Shown: in pieces, positions 50,285 through 59,776 of the stretch
Position numbering within the stretch: the stretch's first letter is position 1
Layout of the letters: each line of letters opens with the position of its first letter
Assembly: GCA_905204935.1 (NCBI GenBank)
Contig: CAJLBJ010000003.1
Span: 31,016 to 95,015, forward strand
Reading direction: 5' to 3'
Length of the DNA: 64,000 nt
From: an uncultured Lactobacillus sp.
GTDB taxonomy: Bacteria > Bacillota > Bacilli > Lactobacillales > Lactobacillaceae
Made by a program: the position numbers and the translations under genes
Notes under the pieces: generated by a model
The model's database searches: none
Told to the model about the DNA's origin: nothing
What the model saw: the letters and a program-made list of their open reading frames with translations, nothing else

Positions 50285-51298
50285 TCAATTAAAACCATAC
50301 ATTTTTTGTGCTAAAAAATAAACGGCTAAGGCTAATTTGCGTCCGGCTTTTCCTGGCATATTCAATCCCTTGCCTACTAAACTTAAACGTAATTTTTGAT
50401 ACAATTTTTGGTCTTTAGTTTCAATGAAATGCCATAGTTGTTCTTTTTTACGTAGGCTTTCATTTGAACCATCTTTTAACAATAGAATCGAAGAAATTGC
50501 TGTGATAATTTCAAGATAATTAAACAAATACTTACCAACAAAACTATCAGGTACTACATTTTGGGCATAAAACTCTACCATACGTCGATTGACAAATAAT
50601 TGCTGATCTATGCGACTAATCATTACTTTTTCGTTGACTGATTGATCGCTACGTCCAATAAAATAATGATATAAATCAACGTCTAAATAGTAAAGTTTTT
50701 TAGCATAAAATAAGGGCTCAAAAGCATACAAATTATCAACATAAAAAGTATGTTCTGGTAATTGGAATGCCATTTTTTGTAACAATTCTTTACGATAAAT
50801 AATCGCATGCATTAAAAAATATTTCCCCAGTCTCACTTTGACTCTTGACCAGTCAAAAACTTCTTCTTGGGGTAGCAGTTTTGAATATTCCATCATTTTT
50901 TTGTATTTGACGCCTTGCTTATCATAAATATAATTCGTCAACAAAACATCTGGCTTACACTCATCTTTTTGCCAGCTTTCGATAGTGGCAAGGGCTTTTT
51001 GATATGCCACTTGGTCTAACCAATCATCGCCATCAACAATCTTGATATAAATTCTTTGAGCATGTTGCAAACCTGTATTAACAGCCTGGCCATGCCCTCC
51101 ATTTGCTTGATGGATTGTCTTAACAAGACTAGGATAATTAGTTGCATATTCATCAATCATAGTCGCAGTCTTATCAGTTGAACCATCATCTACTAAAATA
51201 ATTTCAACTTTTTGTCCCCCAACTAATAATGAATCCACACATTTTTTTAAATAAGCTTGTGCATTATAACAAGGAACAATAATACTCAATAACTTCAC
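50285..51298 (-). CDS. Family 2 glycosyltransferase
   Basis: The 337-residue GT-A enzyme starts SIIVPCYNAQAYLKKCVDSLL, continues with IILVDDGSTDKTATMIDEY, the NGGHGQAVNTGL segment and the metal-binding DxD region KIVDGDDWLDQ. The C-terminal helical part has a LLLKDGSNESLRKKEQLWH stretch and no transmembrane helix. It uses a nucleotide-sugar to extend a surface glycan, teichoic acid or glycolipid; the acceptor is unknown. It starts at GTG with a weak ribosome site. The promoter TATAAT lies at 51371-51376 (minus strand). It is not in a polysaccharide cluster. Confidence 0.9.
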   Translation of the reverse strand: MKLLSIIVPCYNAQAYLKKCVDSLLVGGQKVEIILVDDGSTDKTATMIDEYATNYPSLVKTIHQANGGHGQAVNTGLQHAQRIYIKIVDGDDWLDQVAYQKALATIESWQKDECKPDVLLTNYIYDKQGVKYKKMMEYSKLLPQEEVFDWSRVKVRLGKYFLMHAIIYRKELLQKMAFQLPEHTFYVDNLYAFEPLFYAKKLYYLDVDLYHYFIGRSDQSVNEKVMISRIDQQLFVNRRMVEFYAQNVVPDSFVGKYLFNYLEIITAISSILLLKDGSNESLRKKEQLWHFIETKDQKLYQKLRLSLVGKGLNMPGKAGRKLALAVYFLAQKMYGFN

Positions 51299-51370
51299 GA
51301 AAATCTTATTTCATCTTTGAAAAGATACCTTTCTTCCCTTAGATCGTGTTATAGCAGACAACACCTTATT

Positions 51371-51376
51371 ATTATA
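51371..51376 (-). promoter_or_regulatory. -10 box of the GT2 gene
   Basis: The minus strand reads GCGG-TATAAT-AATAAG, 72 nt before the GTG start. It lies downstream of the terminator at 51401, so the GT2 gene has its own promoter. Confidence 0.5.
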
Positions 51377-51400
51377 CCGCAAAAAAGAACTTGAAAACAC

Positions 51401-51443
51401 AAAAAATCCACATGTGCGCACTATTCAAGCGGCCCATGTGGAG
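51401..51443 (-). terminator. Terminator of the 46-residue protein transcript
   Basis: On the minus strand CCACATG (51437-51443) pairs with CATGTGG (51408-51414) across a 22-nt loop, followed by ATTTTTT. The 5' arm can instead pair with an upstream GTGGAGCT (51534-51541). Confidence 0.7.
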
Positions 51444-51570
51444 CTATTTTGGTTCAATTAATTGAAACTACCGACACATCTTGCCAATCAAATCACTCGA
51501 GTAAAAAAGATTGCACCTAATGATATGTCAGCGAGCTCCACGCGGCTACACGCCTAGTTTTGCTCTTACA
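51444..51570 (-). ncRNA. Structured untranslated stretch after the 46-residue gene
   Basis: There is no reading frame. It contains the inverted repeats ACTCGAGT and GTTTCAATTAATTGAAAC-like TTCAATTAATTGAA, plus GTGGAGCT (51534-51541), which is fully complementary to AGCTCCAC (51438-51445) at the base of the terminator. This is either an mRNA 3' end with alternative folds or an independent small RNA. Confidence 0.4.
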
Positions 51571-51711
51571 TTATTTAGCAGCTTTTTCAGCTTCTTCGCG
51601 TTCCTTTAAGAAGTTTAAAACAGCTTCGTGTTGAGCGCGACGCTTCTTGATGTTTTTGGAGTTCACTGGACGACGATCGCTAGCTACCCCAACGTGTGTA
51701 TTTTGTGACAT
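51571..51711 (-). CDS. Small basic 46-residue protein
   Basis: The minus strand from ATG 51711 to TAA 51571 encodes MSQNTHVGVASDRRPVNSKN followed by IKKRRAQHEAVLNFLKEREE and AEKAAK. The first half is polar and basic; the second is a single charged amphipathic helix. A strong ribosome site (GGGAGGG, 8 nt from the ATG) and a good promoter (TTGAAA-N17-TAAAAT) show that it is really expressed. No family is recognised; the helix rich in Lys/Arg/Glu suggests nucleic-acid or ribosome association, which is a guess. Confidence 0.75.
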   Translation of the reverse strand: MSQNTHVGVASDRRPVNSKNIKKRRAQHEAVLNFLKEREEAEKAAK

Positions 51712-51748
51712 CGAATAAACCCTCCCTTCGACATTCATGCATCTATTC

Positions 51749-51777
51749 ATTTTACAGAAAAATCAAGTTTATTTCAA
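51749..51777 (-). promoter_or_regulatory. Promoter of the 46-residue protein gene
   Basis: On the minus strand, -35 TTGAAA (51772-51777) and -10 TAAAAT (51749-51754) have an exact 17-nt spacer. Confidence 0.75.
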
Positions 51778-51796
51778 GTACTTTTCAGTTGTGGAC

Positions 51797-52729
51797 TTAT
51801 AAAAGACCTGTAAATAAGATTAATACAGGAATTGTAACTACCGATAATAAGGTTGACAGACACATTATCTTAGTTGGAAATTCTAATTCTAAATCGTTTA
51901 ATAAACTAAATAAGACTACTAAACTAGCAATCGGACAACTTACCATAATGATAGTGGCCATCAATGCTTCATGGTTAAGTCCAAACAATTGTAAAAATAA
52001 AATGACGACAATCGGAAAAAGTAAGTTTCTAACTAGTACGGCTACCCACGCAAGCATATCTTGCCAACTGTTTTTTAAATCTAATTGACTCAGATTAGTC
52101 CCAATAATAATCATGCTCAAAGGCATATTTAAAGCCGTAATATAATCAAAAGTCGTTGTTAAAACTTCAGGAAGCGGAATTTGTGCGATAAAAATTATTA
52201 AACCAACAATTGAAGCCATGATATTAGGATTGAGTAATGCGCTTTTTAACATTTGTGTTTGCGATTTTTTAACCTTGCCTTGATACATTGCAGCTCCATG
52301 CGTCCAGATAAAAATATTTTGTAAAATCAAGTACGGTACCGAATAAAAGACCCCACCGTTACCGACAATTGCTTGAATCAAAGGAATACCTACAAAACCA
52401 CAGTTTGAATAGACTAGGCTAAAACGCAAAGCATTGCGTTTGACCGGTTGTTTGATCAATTTGGAGCTAAAAATAAGGTTGGCAATTATGATACCTAAGA
52501 TAAAAACGAGTAAGACACAAAAAAATTCAAGTCCAAACATCGTTAACCTTGCCCAACTAAACTTACGCAAAAACGAATTGATGATCAAAACGGGTGAAAC
52601 AATATACAACAACAAATTCGTCATGTCTTTAGCCGTTTGTTTATGAATAAAACCAATCTGACTACAAAGCAAACCTAAAATCATCAATAAAAACATAATA
52701 ACGACTTGCTCGACAGAAACAAAAAACAC
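51797..52729 (-). CDS. AEC (auxin efflux carrier) family transporter
   Basis: From the GTG at 52729 (AGAAGGATTAAAC upstream) the protein is about 310 residues with ten predicted helices in two inverted five-helix halves. Family features are LLMILGLLCSQIGFIHKQTAKDMTNLLLYIVSPVLIINSFL, LVYSNCGFVGIPLIQAIVG with the central asparagine/cysteine, and PLSMIIIGTNLSQLDL. Bacterial members (MleP, MdcF types) carry malate, malonate or other organic acids; no malolactic gene is nearby, so the substrate is open. It is divergent from the Ca2+-ATPase gene. Confidence 0.85.
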   Translation of the reverse strand: MFFVSVEQVVIMFLLMILGLLCSQIGFIHKQTAKDMTNLLLYIVSPVLIINSFLRKFSWARLTMFGLEFFCVLLVFILGIIIANLIFSSKLIKQPVKRNALRFSLVYSNCGFVGIPLIQAIVGNGGVFYSVPYLILQNIFIWTHGAAMYQGKVKKSQTQMLKSALLNPNIMASIVGLIIFIAQIPLPEVLTTTFDYITALNMPLSMIIIGTNLSQLDLKNSWQDMLAWVAVLVRNLLFPIVVILFLQLFGLNHEALMATIIMVSCPIASLVVLFSLLNDLELEFPTKIMCLSTLLSVVTIPVLILFTGLL

Positions 52730-52965
52730 GTTTAATCCTTCTTTCACTAAAAATCAAAATCTTTCTTATTGTATACCTATTTTTAGTCAGAAACTATCCA
52801 TTTTAGTAACAAAAATTGGCTTTTTAAATTCTTAAGATTTTCTAAACGATACCTCAACTTTTTTATAAATAATTCTTTTTTATCCCGTCTTGGTCTTTTT
52901 TGTGATAATATTAACTTGTAATAAAATTCAATCATTTTAAAATATCAAAGGAGGAGTTATTACGA

Positions 52966-55617
52966 TTGAAAACGAATTACTACAAGCTTTCTGGTGAAGA
53001 AACACTCACCAAATTAGGTAGTTCCCTAGATGGTTTATCACAAAAGGAGGTCGCAAAACGGCAACAAGAATATGGAGCTAACGTCTTAGCTGCCAAGAAA
53101 AAAACAACGCTTTTACAAAAGTTCATTGCTCAGTTTAAAGACTTAATGATCGTCATTTTAATAGCGGCAGCTTTGGTTGCAATGATTGCTGGTGAAGTTT
53201 CAGATTCGTTGATTATCTTTTTAGTTGTTATTTTAAATGCCGTTTTTGGAGTCTTTCAAGAAGCTAAGGCTGAAAATGCAATCGATGCCTTGCAAGAAAT
53301 GACCACTCCTTATTCGCGCGTTCGCCGTGATGGTGTAGTTCAACAAGTCAAAAGTGCCGATTTGGTACCTGGAGATATCGTCTTACTTGAAGCTGGTGAT
53401 ATTGTTCCAGCCGACGTTCGCTTATTGAGTGCTAATTCTTTAAAGATTGAAGAAGCAGCTTTAACAGGCGAATCTGTGCCGGTTGAAAAAGATATTACTA
53501 CTTTAAGCGAAGAAAATCCCCCACTTGGTGAGCAACACAATCTTGGTTTTATGAACACTAACGTAACTTATGGGACCGCTGAGGCTGTAGTAACCTCAAT
53601 CGGAATGAACACCCAAGTTGGCCACATTGCCACCATGCTTGAAAATGTTGACAAAGCAGCCACACCTTTGCAAAAAAACATTACTCATTTAAGCAAGGTC
53701 TTAACAATCTTAATTTTGGTTATTGCTACAGTCATCTTTGTCTTTGGGGTAATGACACAACGTGAAAGTGTCTTAGATATGTTATTAACATCTATTTCCC
53801 TAGCCGTAGCTGCTATTCCCGAAGGTTTACCAGCAATCGTGACGATTACGCTTGCACTTGGTACACAAACAATGGCTAAACGTAACGCCTTAGTGCGTAA
53901 GCTGCCAGCCGTTGAAACTTTGGGAACAACAGAAATCATTGCTTCTGATAAAACAGGGACTTTGACACAAAACAAGATGACCGTTGAAAAACTTTACCAA
54001 GACGGTCAACTTCAAAGCGCAGCGCAATTTAGTGCTTCACCTGCTAATCGCCTCACACAAATCATGATTTTGGCTAATGATAGTCAAGAAACACCTGATG
54101 GTTTGGTGGGCGATCCAACAGAAACAGCTTTGATTCAATATTATTTAGACAATAAATTTGATGTTAAGGCTATTCAAGATTTCTTCCCACGTCAAGCATC
54201 ATTACCATTTGATTCCGAGCGTAAATTGATGTCTGCTATCGTTAAAGATGACAAAGGTCAACTTTACTTGTTGACTAAAGGTGCGGTTGATGAATTATTA
54301 CGGCGTGTAACTCAAATTGACGAAAATGGTCAAGTTCGTGCAATCACAACTAAAGATCATGACCAAATTTTGGCTACTAACCAACAATTAGCTCATGAAG
54401 CATTACGTGTTTTAGGTTATGCCTATCGTCCATTGACAAGTATGAGTGAGGCATTGACTTCTGAAAATTATGAAAAAGATTTAATCTTCGTTGGTTTAAC
54501 TGGGATGATTGATCCACAACGTCCAGAGGTTAAAGACGCTGTTAGTGAAGCTAAATCAGCTGGTATTCGTCCATTGATGATTACCGGAGACCATAAGGAT
54601 ACGGCTAAAGCAATTGCTGTGCGTTTAGGAATCATCGAAGCTAATGATGATGAAGGTGTAATTACCGGACGTCAATTAGATGAGTTAAGTGATGAACAAC
54701 TTAAAAAAGACGTTGCAAAATACTCTGTTTACGCACGTGTGGCTCCCGAACATAAGGTACGAATCGTCAAAGCTTGGCAATCACATGGCAAGATCGTGGC
54801 AATGACTGGTGATGGGGTTAACGATGCTCCTGCCTTAAAGACAGCCGACATTGGTGTTGGTATGGGGATTACCGGGACAGAAGTTTCTAAGAATGCTGCT
54901 GATATTGTTTTAGCCGATGATAACTTTGCAACAATTATTTTAGCAGTTAAAGAAGGCCGCAAAGTCTTTGCAAACATTCAAAAAGCTATCCAATACTTGT
55001 TATCCGCTAACTTAGGTGAAGTGTTGACCTTGTTTATGATGACTGTGATGAATTGGTCAATTTTTGCACCTGTGCAAATCTTGTGGATTAACTTAGTTAC
55101 AGATACATTCCCTGCGATTGCTTTAGGTGTTGAAAAAGAAGAACGCAATATCATGCAAAAGAAGCCACGTGGTAGTCAATCAAACTTCTTATCAAACGGT
55201 GTTGGTTCAAGTATTATCTATCAAGGGATCTTAGAAGGTTTATTAACCTTAGGCGTTTACTTGTTTGCCTTGAAATTCCCATTCCACCACTCCGATGCTT
55301 TAATTCATGCTGATGCTTTAACCATGGCTTATGCAACCTTAGGTGTTTTACAGTTATGCCACGCATTTAACTGTAAATCAATTCACGGTACGATCTTTAC
55401 TAAAGAAATCTTTAACAACAAGTTCTTTAACTTAGCTGTTTTAATTTCTGGTATCTTACTTGCGATGACAATCTTTGTTCCTAGCTTCAATGGTATCTTC
55501 CATGTTTCTCATTTAGCATGGCAACAATGGATGATTGTTTTAGCTGCTGGTGCATTGCTAATCGTAATCGTTGAAATTGTTAAATTCTTCCAAAGAAGAT
55601 ATTTATATAAAGACTAA
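52966..55617 (+). CDS. P-type Ca2+-transporting ATPase
   Basis: The 883-residue P2A-type pump has an N-terminal cation-ATPase domain ([19 protein letters not shown]) and the A domain with [11 protein letters not shown]. The M4 motif [13 protein letters not shown] is the calcium-binding PEGLP. It has phosphorylation site [12 protein letters not shown], nucleotide domain KGAVDELL, the hinge [20 protein letters not shown], and six C-terminal helices. It extrudes Ca2+ (possibly Mn2+, as in PMR1). Translation begins at TTG (52966) after AAAGGAGG. It is monocistronic and followed by a strong terminator. Confidence 0.94.
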   Translation: MKTNYYKLSGEETLTKLGSSLDGLSQKEVAKRQQEYGANVLAAKKKTTLLQKFIAQFKDLMIVILIAAALVAMIAGEVSDSLIIFLVVILNAVFGVFQEAKAENAIDALQEMTTPYSRVRRDGVVQQVKSADLVPGDIVLLEAGDIVPADVRLLSANSLKIEEAALTGESVPVEKDITTLSEENPPLGEQHNLGFMNTNVTYGTAEAVVTSIGMNTQVGHIATMLENVDKAATPLQKNITHLSKVLTILILVIATVIFVFGVMTQRESVLDMLLTSISLAVAAIPEGLPAIVTITLALGTQTMAKRNALVRKLPAVETLGTTEIIASDKTGTLTQNKMTVEKLYQDGQLQSAAQFSASPANRLTQIMILANDSQETPDGLVGDPTETALIQYYLDNKFDVKAIQDFFPRQASLPFDSERKLMSAIVKDDKGQLYLLTKGAVDELLRRVTQIDENGQVRAITTKDHDQILATNQQLAHEALRVLGYAYRPLTSMSEALTSENYEKDLIFVGLTGMIDPQRPEVKDAVSEAKSAGIRPLMITGDHKDTAKAIAVRLGIIEANDDEGVITGRQLDELSDEQLKKDVAKYSVYARVAPEHKVRIVKAWQSHGKIVAMTGDGVNDAPALKTADIGVGMGITGTEVSKNAADIVLADDNFATIILAVKEGRKVFANIQKAIQYLLSANLGEVLTLFMMTVMNWSIFAPVQILWINLVTDTFPAIALGVEKEERNIMQKKPRGSQSNFLSNGVGSSIIYQGILEGLLTLGVYLFALKFPFHHSDALIHADALTMAYATLGVLQLCHAFNCKSIHGTIFTKEIFNNKFFNLAVLISGILLAMTIFVPSFNGIFHVSHLAWQQWMIVLAAGALLIVIVEIVKFFQRRYLYKD

Positions 55618-55628
55618 AATAAGCAACT

Positions 55629-55665
55629 AAAAGGATTGATATGTTAAACGTCAATCCTTTTTTTG
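55629..55665 (+). terminator. Terminator of the Ca2+-ATPase gene
   Basis: AAAAGGATTG-atatgttaaacgt-CAATCCTTTTTTT directly downstream of the stop codon. Confidence 0.9.
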
Positions 55666-55681
55666 ATGTTTTAAGCACACT

Positions 55682-55715
55682 AAAAAAGTGAATCCGTTTT
55701 GGATTCACTTTTTTT
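55682..55715 (-). terminator. Terminator of the sortase gene
   Basis: AAAAAAGTGAATCC-AAAAC-GGATTCACTTTTTT; its arm abuts the sortase stop codon, and it can work in both directions. Confidence 0.9.
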
Positions 55716-56370
55716 AAACAAAATATTGCGATGTTTTCTTGGTTAATTTCTCTGCACTAACCAATTCACCTTGGAAAATCAAACGCGTTTTTACACCTGG
55801 TTGTGAACTCGAGCAAGTCACTAATGTGAGTAACTTTTTAGCGGGCACATCATCAATCCATTGAATCTGATCTTCATTTACGACTACACGCTTAGTCAAT
55901 TTATACTTGTAAATTTTTTTACCATCAGTTAAATAAGCAATTTGTCCAACCTTAGCCTTGGCTAGCGGTGAAAATAAAATATTTTCGTTTGCCATATGAT
56001 GCCCAGCCAATGCATAATTTCCTTGTCCCATCTGTTGATTAGGTTTCATCGTCCCTGCACCATGCGCCAAGTTTATATTAGCTACCCCTTCGTAAATAGC
56101 TAACTTCATTCCTACGCTAGGAATAGCGATTTTACCGATTGGAGCATCTACACCTTTTAACGCAGCCTTTAATGCTGTTTGGGCATCTAGGGCTGCAACA
56201 TTTTCTAAATCATAACTAGCCTTTTTTTTAGGCTTAGCAATTTCTTGTTTTAGCGAAGATTGTTCCAAATGTTCAACGACAAATTCTTTGATTTGATTAT
56301 TAAAAATCAATGCCAATCCCACTAAAAAAACCAATAATAACCCAATATTTATTGCAACTTTTTTCTTCAT
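55714..56370 (-). CDS. srtA: Class A sortase
   Basis: The 218-residue membrane-bound transpeptidase has an N-terminal helix (INIGLLLVFLVGLALIF), then a sortase domain with the catalytic histidine in YALAGHHMANENILFSPL, the nucleophile Cys186 in TLVTCSSS and Arg196 in KTRLIFQG. The ALDAQTALKAALKG...PIGKIAIPSVGMKLAIYEG start of the domain is typical of class A. It attaches LPxTG surface proteins to peptidoglycan. No LPxTG protein is encoded in this window, consistent with its housekeeping role. Confidence 0.93.
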   Translation of the reverse strand: MKKKVAINIGLLLVFLVGLALIFNNQIKEFVVEHLEQSSLKQEIAKPKKKASYDLENVAALDAQTALKAALKGVDAPIGKIAIPSVGMKLAIYEGVANINLAHGAGTMKPNQQMGQGNYALAGHHMANENILFSPLAKAKVGQIAYLTDGKKIYKYKLTKRVVVNEDQIQWIDDVPAKKLLTLVTCSSSQPGVKTRLIFQGELVSAEKLTKKTSQYFV

Positions 56371-56411
56371 TTACCCACTTCCTATCACAAAACCTTTGTT
56401 AAATTATAGCA

Positions 56412-56442
56412 CAAAAAAAGTCGCCACTAAATGACGACTTAA
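56412..56442 (-). terminator. Terminator of prs
   Basis: AAGTCG-TCATTTAGTGG-CGACTTTTTTTG on the minus strand, shortly after the prs stop codon. Confidence 0.8.
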
Positions 56443-56446
56443 AAAC

Positions 56447-57409
56447 TTAAATGTTATCTTTTTGATTGAATAAAGAATCCACAGATTGATTGTTGTAAAT
56501 CAATGAAATTGCTTTAGCAAAAATTGGCGCTACTGACAAAACTTTTAATTGTTCAAATTGTTTTTCAGCTGGAATTGCAATCGTATCCGTCACAACTACT
56601 TGTGTAAATTGTGCACTCTTCAATTCTTCAACCGCATTCCCAGATAAAATAGCATGTGTTGCACAAGCATAAATTTCAGTTGCACCAGCTGCTTTTAAGG
56701 CTAAAGCCGCATCTGCCATTTTAGCTGCAGTATCAACCATGTCATCGACTACGATACATTTATGACCTTTAACATCACCAATAACATGTGTATTTTCAGG
56801 ATCTAAACGGTCCGTATCACGCTTGTCAACGATTGCGATTGGCGCTTTTAATAATTCTGCCATATTGCGTGCGGCTTTAACCCCATTATGATCAGGTGCG
56901 ACAACCACGACATCTTTGCATACGCCGATTTCTTTGAAATAGTTAGCTTGCGTATAAATTGCTAATAAATGGTCAACTGGGATATTAAAGAAACCTTGTA
57001 ATTGACCAGCATGCAAATCAAGGGTAACTACTCTGTTAGCACCGGCTAATTGAATGAAGTTAGCAATCATTTTAGCCGTAATTGGTTCACGTGAGCGTGC
57101 TTTGCGATCGGCTCTTGCATAACCATAATATGGGATAACTGCATTAATTGAACCAGCACTCGAACGACGCAACGCATCCATCATTACCATTAATTCCATG
57201 AAGTTTTCATTAACTGGATCAGCAATCGATTGAATGATAAAGACATCGTCACCACGCACACTTTCATCGATGTTGATTTGAATTTCACCATCGCTAAAAT
57301 GTTTAACCGAAGCATCGCATAGTTTAGCGCCCATTTCATCCGCAATTTTTTGTGCTAATTCTGGATTAGAATTAAGCGCAAAAAGCTTGATACTAGAATT
57401 TTCTTGCAT
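56447..57409 (-). CDS. prs: Ribose-phosphate pyrophosphokinase
   Basis: From the ATG at 57409 the enzyme is 320 residues; upstream in-frame codons overlap the GGAGG ribosome site. It makes PRPP from ribose 5-phosphate and ATP for purine, pyrimidine, NAD and His/Trp synthesis. Motifs are IKLFALNSNPELAQKIADEMG, FIIQSIADPVNENFMELMVMMDALRRSSA, ARADRKARSREPITAK at the ATP site, and the PRPP-binding loop CIVVDDMVDTAAKMA. A small hairpin (TATGGG/CCCATA, 57454-57472) lies in the leader. Confidence 0.96.
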   Translation of the reverse strand: MQENSSIKLFALNSNPELAQKIADEMGAKLCDASVKHFSDGEIQINIDESVRGDDVFIIQSIADPVNENFMELMVMMDALRRSSAGSINAVIPYYGYARADRKARSREPITAKMIANFIQLAGANRVVTLDLHAGQLQGFFNIPVDHLLAIYTQANYFKEIGVCKDVVVVAPDHNGVKAARNMAELLKAPIAIVDKRDTDRLDPENTHVIGDVKGHKCIVVDDMVDTAAKMADAALALKAAGATEIYACATHAILSGNAVEELKSAQFTQVVVTDTIAIPAEKQFEQLKVLSVAPIFAKAISLIYNNQSVDSLFNQKDNI

Positions 57410-57542
57410 TATTTTTTTCATCCTCCGCACTGTGTTTTGGCCTAACAGTTTTTTATGGGAAAATTGCCCATACACATTTTTATTTTAGCTCAAATTACTA
57501 AGAGGGTAAAGATTTTTTCAAAAAGATTTCAACCAACTTGTC

Positions 57543-58784
57543 TTATTTACGAATCTGACCATCGCCTAAAATCGTGTATTTAGTCGTAGTCAATTCCTTA
57601 AGCCCTAATGGCCCTCGAGCATGTAGTTTTTGGGTAGAAATTCCAATTTCTGCACCAAACCCAAATTCAAAGCCATCGGTAAAACGCGTCGAAGCATTGA
57701 CATAAACACACGCTGAATCGACACGATCTAAGAAATATTGGCTGCGTTGATAATCGTTAGTGATTATTGCTTCTGAATGTTTTGTGCTGTAACGATTGAT
57801 ATGTGCAATTGCCTCATCTAAACTTTCCACTAGCTTAACTGCGATAGTATAGTCATTATATTCAGTTTCCCAATCTTTTTTAGTTGCTAATTTGACGTTT
57901 TTATCTAACTGACAAATAGCTTCATCGCCTAAAATCTCAACATTTTCAGCACGCAAGGCTGCTAAAATTTCGCCTACAAAAGCCTTGGCATCTTGATGAA
58001 TCAATAATTTTTCTGCAGCATTACATACTGAAGGACGTTGTGTCTTAGCATTGACTACGATTTGTTTAGTCATCTCAAGATCAAAAGTACGATCGATATA
58101 TAAATGACAATTTCCTGCACCAGTTTCAATCACTGGAACCTTGGCATTAGCGACTACGGCTTGAATTAAGCGTGCCGATCCTCGTGGAATTAATACGTCT
58201 AAATCTTTAAGTTGCATAAATTCATTTGCTAATTGGTGGCTAGGATCACAAATTAATTGTATCGCATCTGGATTATAGCCTTTAGCAACTAAAGAAGCAC
58301 GTAAAATTTCACTCAAGCAAATATTAGTTTGCAATGCTTCTTTACCACCACGCAAAATAACTGCGTTTCCTGTTTTAAAACACAAACCAAAAGCATCTAC
58401 AGTTACATTGGGGCGTGCTTCATAAATCATTCCCACTACGCCTAAAGGCACCCGAACTTGATTAATCTTTAAACCAGCATGGTTAACCCAGCCATTCATC
58501 TGCCCTAAAGGATCGGGTAATAAAGCTATTTGTTGTAAACCCATAGCCATCGCATTGATTTTTTGTTCATCTAACAACAAACGATCTAAAAAGCGTTGAT
58601 CTGCATTTTCTTTTTGATAGGCCTGCACGTCTAAAGCGTTGGCAACCAGTAATGCTTCTTTTTGCGCTAACAACTGTTTAGCGCTAAACTCTAGGACTTC
58701 TTGGCGTGCACTAGCTGCTAGATGTGCTAATTCAAATGCAGCAGTTTTAGCCTTTTGGCCCATTTCTAACAAATTAATCGACAT
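57543..58784 (-). CDS. proA: Gamma-glutamyl phosphate reductase
   Basis: This 413-residue NADPH-dependent aldehyde-dehydrogenase-fold enzyme converts gamma-glutamyl phosphate to glutamate semialdehyde in proline synthesis. The catalytic cysteine is in RPSVCNAAEKLLI. VPLGVVGMIYEARPNVTVDAFGL and RGGKEALQTN mark the cofactor site, and FGFGAEIGISTQKLHARGPLGL is the C-terminal signature. It lies 14 nt after proB and ends the proBA operon. proC is not in the window. Confidence 0.96.
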   Translation of the reverse strand: MSINLLEMGQKAKTAAFELAHLAASARQEVLEFSAKQLLAQKEALLVANALDVQAYQKENADQRFLDRLLLDEQKINAMAMGLQQIALLPDPLGQMNGWVNHAGLKINQVRVPLGVVGMIYEARPNVTVDAFGLCFKTGNAVILRGGKEALQTNICLSEILRASLVAKGYNPDAIQLICDPSHQLANEFMQLKDLDVLIPRGSARLIQAVVANAKVPVIETGAGNCHLYIDRTFDLEMTKQIVVNAKTQRPSVCNAAEKLLIHQDAKAFVGEILAALRAENVEILGDEAICQLDKNVKLATKKDWETEYNDYTIAVKLVESLDEAIAHINRYSTKHSEAIITNDYQRSQYFLDRVDSACVYVNASTRFTDGFEFGFGAEIGISTQKLHARGPLGLKELTTTKYTILGDGQIRK

Positions 58785-58798
58785 AAGCTTATCCTTTC

Positions 58799-59605
58799 TT
58801 AATTTGGATCAAACAATGTTCCTACTTGCTTACCTGCTAAAATATCTAAAATAATCTTAGGATCTGACCCATTTGCCAAAACGGCTTTTTTACCATGTTT
58901 CATCATACGTTGAGCAGCTTTTAACTTCGTATACATGCCACCCGTACCAAAATCAGAACCTGAGCCACCCGCAATTTGATAAACAGCATCATCGATATGA
59001 TTTACGGTTTGAATCAAGCTTGCATCAGGATATTTTTGGGGATTCTTATCAAAAAAGCCATCGATATCAGATAAAATAATCAACAAATCAGCATCCACAA
59101 TAGCCGCAACTAAAGCCGAAAGCTGATCGTTGTCGCCAAATTTAGTCGTATGCCCCAATTCATCGATGGCTACGGTATCATTTTCATTAACAATTGGAAT
59201 CACTTTCCAATTAAGTAATGTTTGAAACGTATTAAGTGTATTTTTTAAACTTCCGGTATACTCAAAGACATCATAAGTCAACAAAACTTGACTGATCTTA
59301 GTTCCATAAGTCGCAAATCTTTGTTGATAAACCGTCATTAACTGTGATTGTCCCACAGAAGCTAAGGCTTGTTGTTCAGGAATCGCGGTGGGTCGGTGCG
59401 TCAAGCCGAATTGTCCCATTCCTACTCCGATAGCTCCAGAAGAAACTAAAATAACTTCTTTATCGGTATTATTTAAACTACTCAAGGTGTAGCTAAGTTG
59501 ATCGATGGCTGCTAAATTTAATTTCCCGTTTGGATGAAGCAATGAACTTGTTCCAATCTTAACGACAATTCGTTTAACATCATCAAAGTGACGCGTTTGT
59601 GTCAT
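58799..59605 (-). CDS. proB: Glutamate 5-kinase, short form without PUA domain
   Basis: The 268-residue kinase has RIVVKIGTSSLLHP, VSSGAIGVGMG, IVNENDTVAIDELG, FGDNDQLSALVAAIVDADLLIILSDIDG and GTGGMYTKLKAAQRMMKHG, all amino-acid kinase motifs. It stops directly after the kinase domain, lacking the C-terminal PUA domain present in the longer enterobacterial enzyme. It makes gamma-glutamyl phosphate, the unstable intermediate handed to ProA. AGGAAT lies 7 nt before the ATG. The leader contains overlapping inverted repeats. Confidence 0.95.
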   Translation of the reverse strand: MTQTRHFDDVKRIVVKIGTSSLLHPNGKLNLAAIDQLSYTLSSLNNTDKEVILVSSGAIGVGMGQFGLTHRPTAIPEQQALASVGQSQLMTVYQQRFATYGTKISQVLLTYDVFEYTGSLKNTLNTFQTLLNWKVIPIVNENDTVAIDELGHTTKFGDNDQLSALVAAIVDADLLIILSDIDGFFDKNPQKYPDASLIQTVNHIDDAVYQIAGGSGSDFGTGGMYTKLKAAQRMMKHGKKAVLANGSDPKIILDILAGKQVGTLFDPN

Positions 59606-59659
59606 AACAAAATTCCTGGCTGTATCAAATATGGTTACCTAGCAAAATACAGCATTACC

Positions 59660-59720
59660 TTTCAATTTAATTGAAACTTTCTTTTTTCACCATATTATTT
59701 TTTTGCTATGTGAAAGTTTC
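59660..59720 (-). promoter_or_regulatory. proBA leader with overlapping inverted repeats
   Basis: TTTCAATT-T-AATTGAAA (59660-59676) is a perfect 17-bp palindrome. GAAACTTTC (59673-59681), overlapping it, is fully complementary to GAAAGTTTC at 59712-59720. The two pairings exclude each other, so the 130-nt leader could switch between folds, or the palindrome could be an operator. Confidence 0.4.
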
Positions 59721-59776
59721 TGCAATCCATTTATTATTTTACTATAACAAATTTTAAAAAACTATTATTTTAAGAC

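Noticed and set aside
51696..52088. A 130-codon plus-strand frame
   Set aside because: Antisense to the AEC transporter and the small-protein promoter, without ribosome site or protein-like composition.
57454..57472. TATGGG/CCCATA hairpin in the prs leader as a PRPP or purine riboswitch
   Set aside because: A lone 6-bp stem-loop with no conserved riboswitch core and no terminator; probably incidental.
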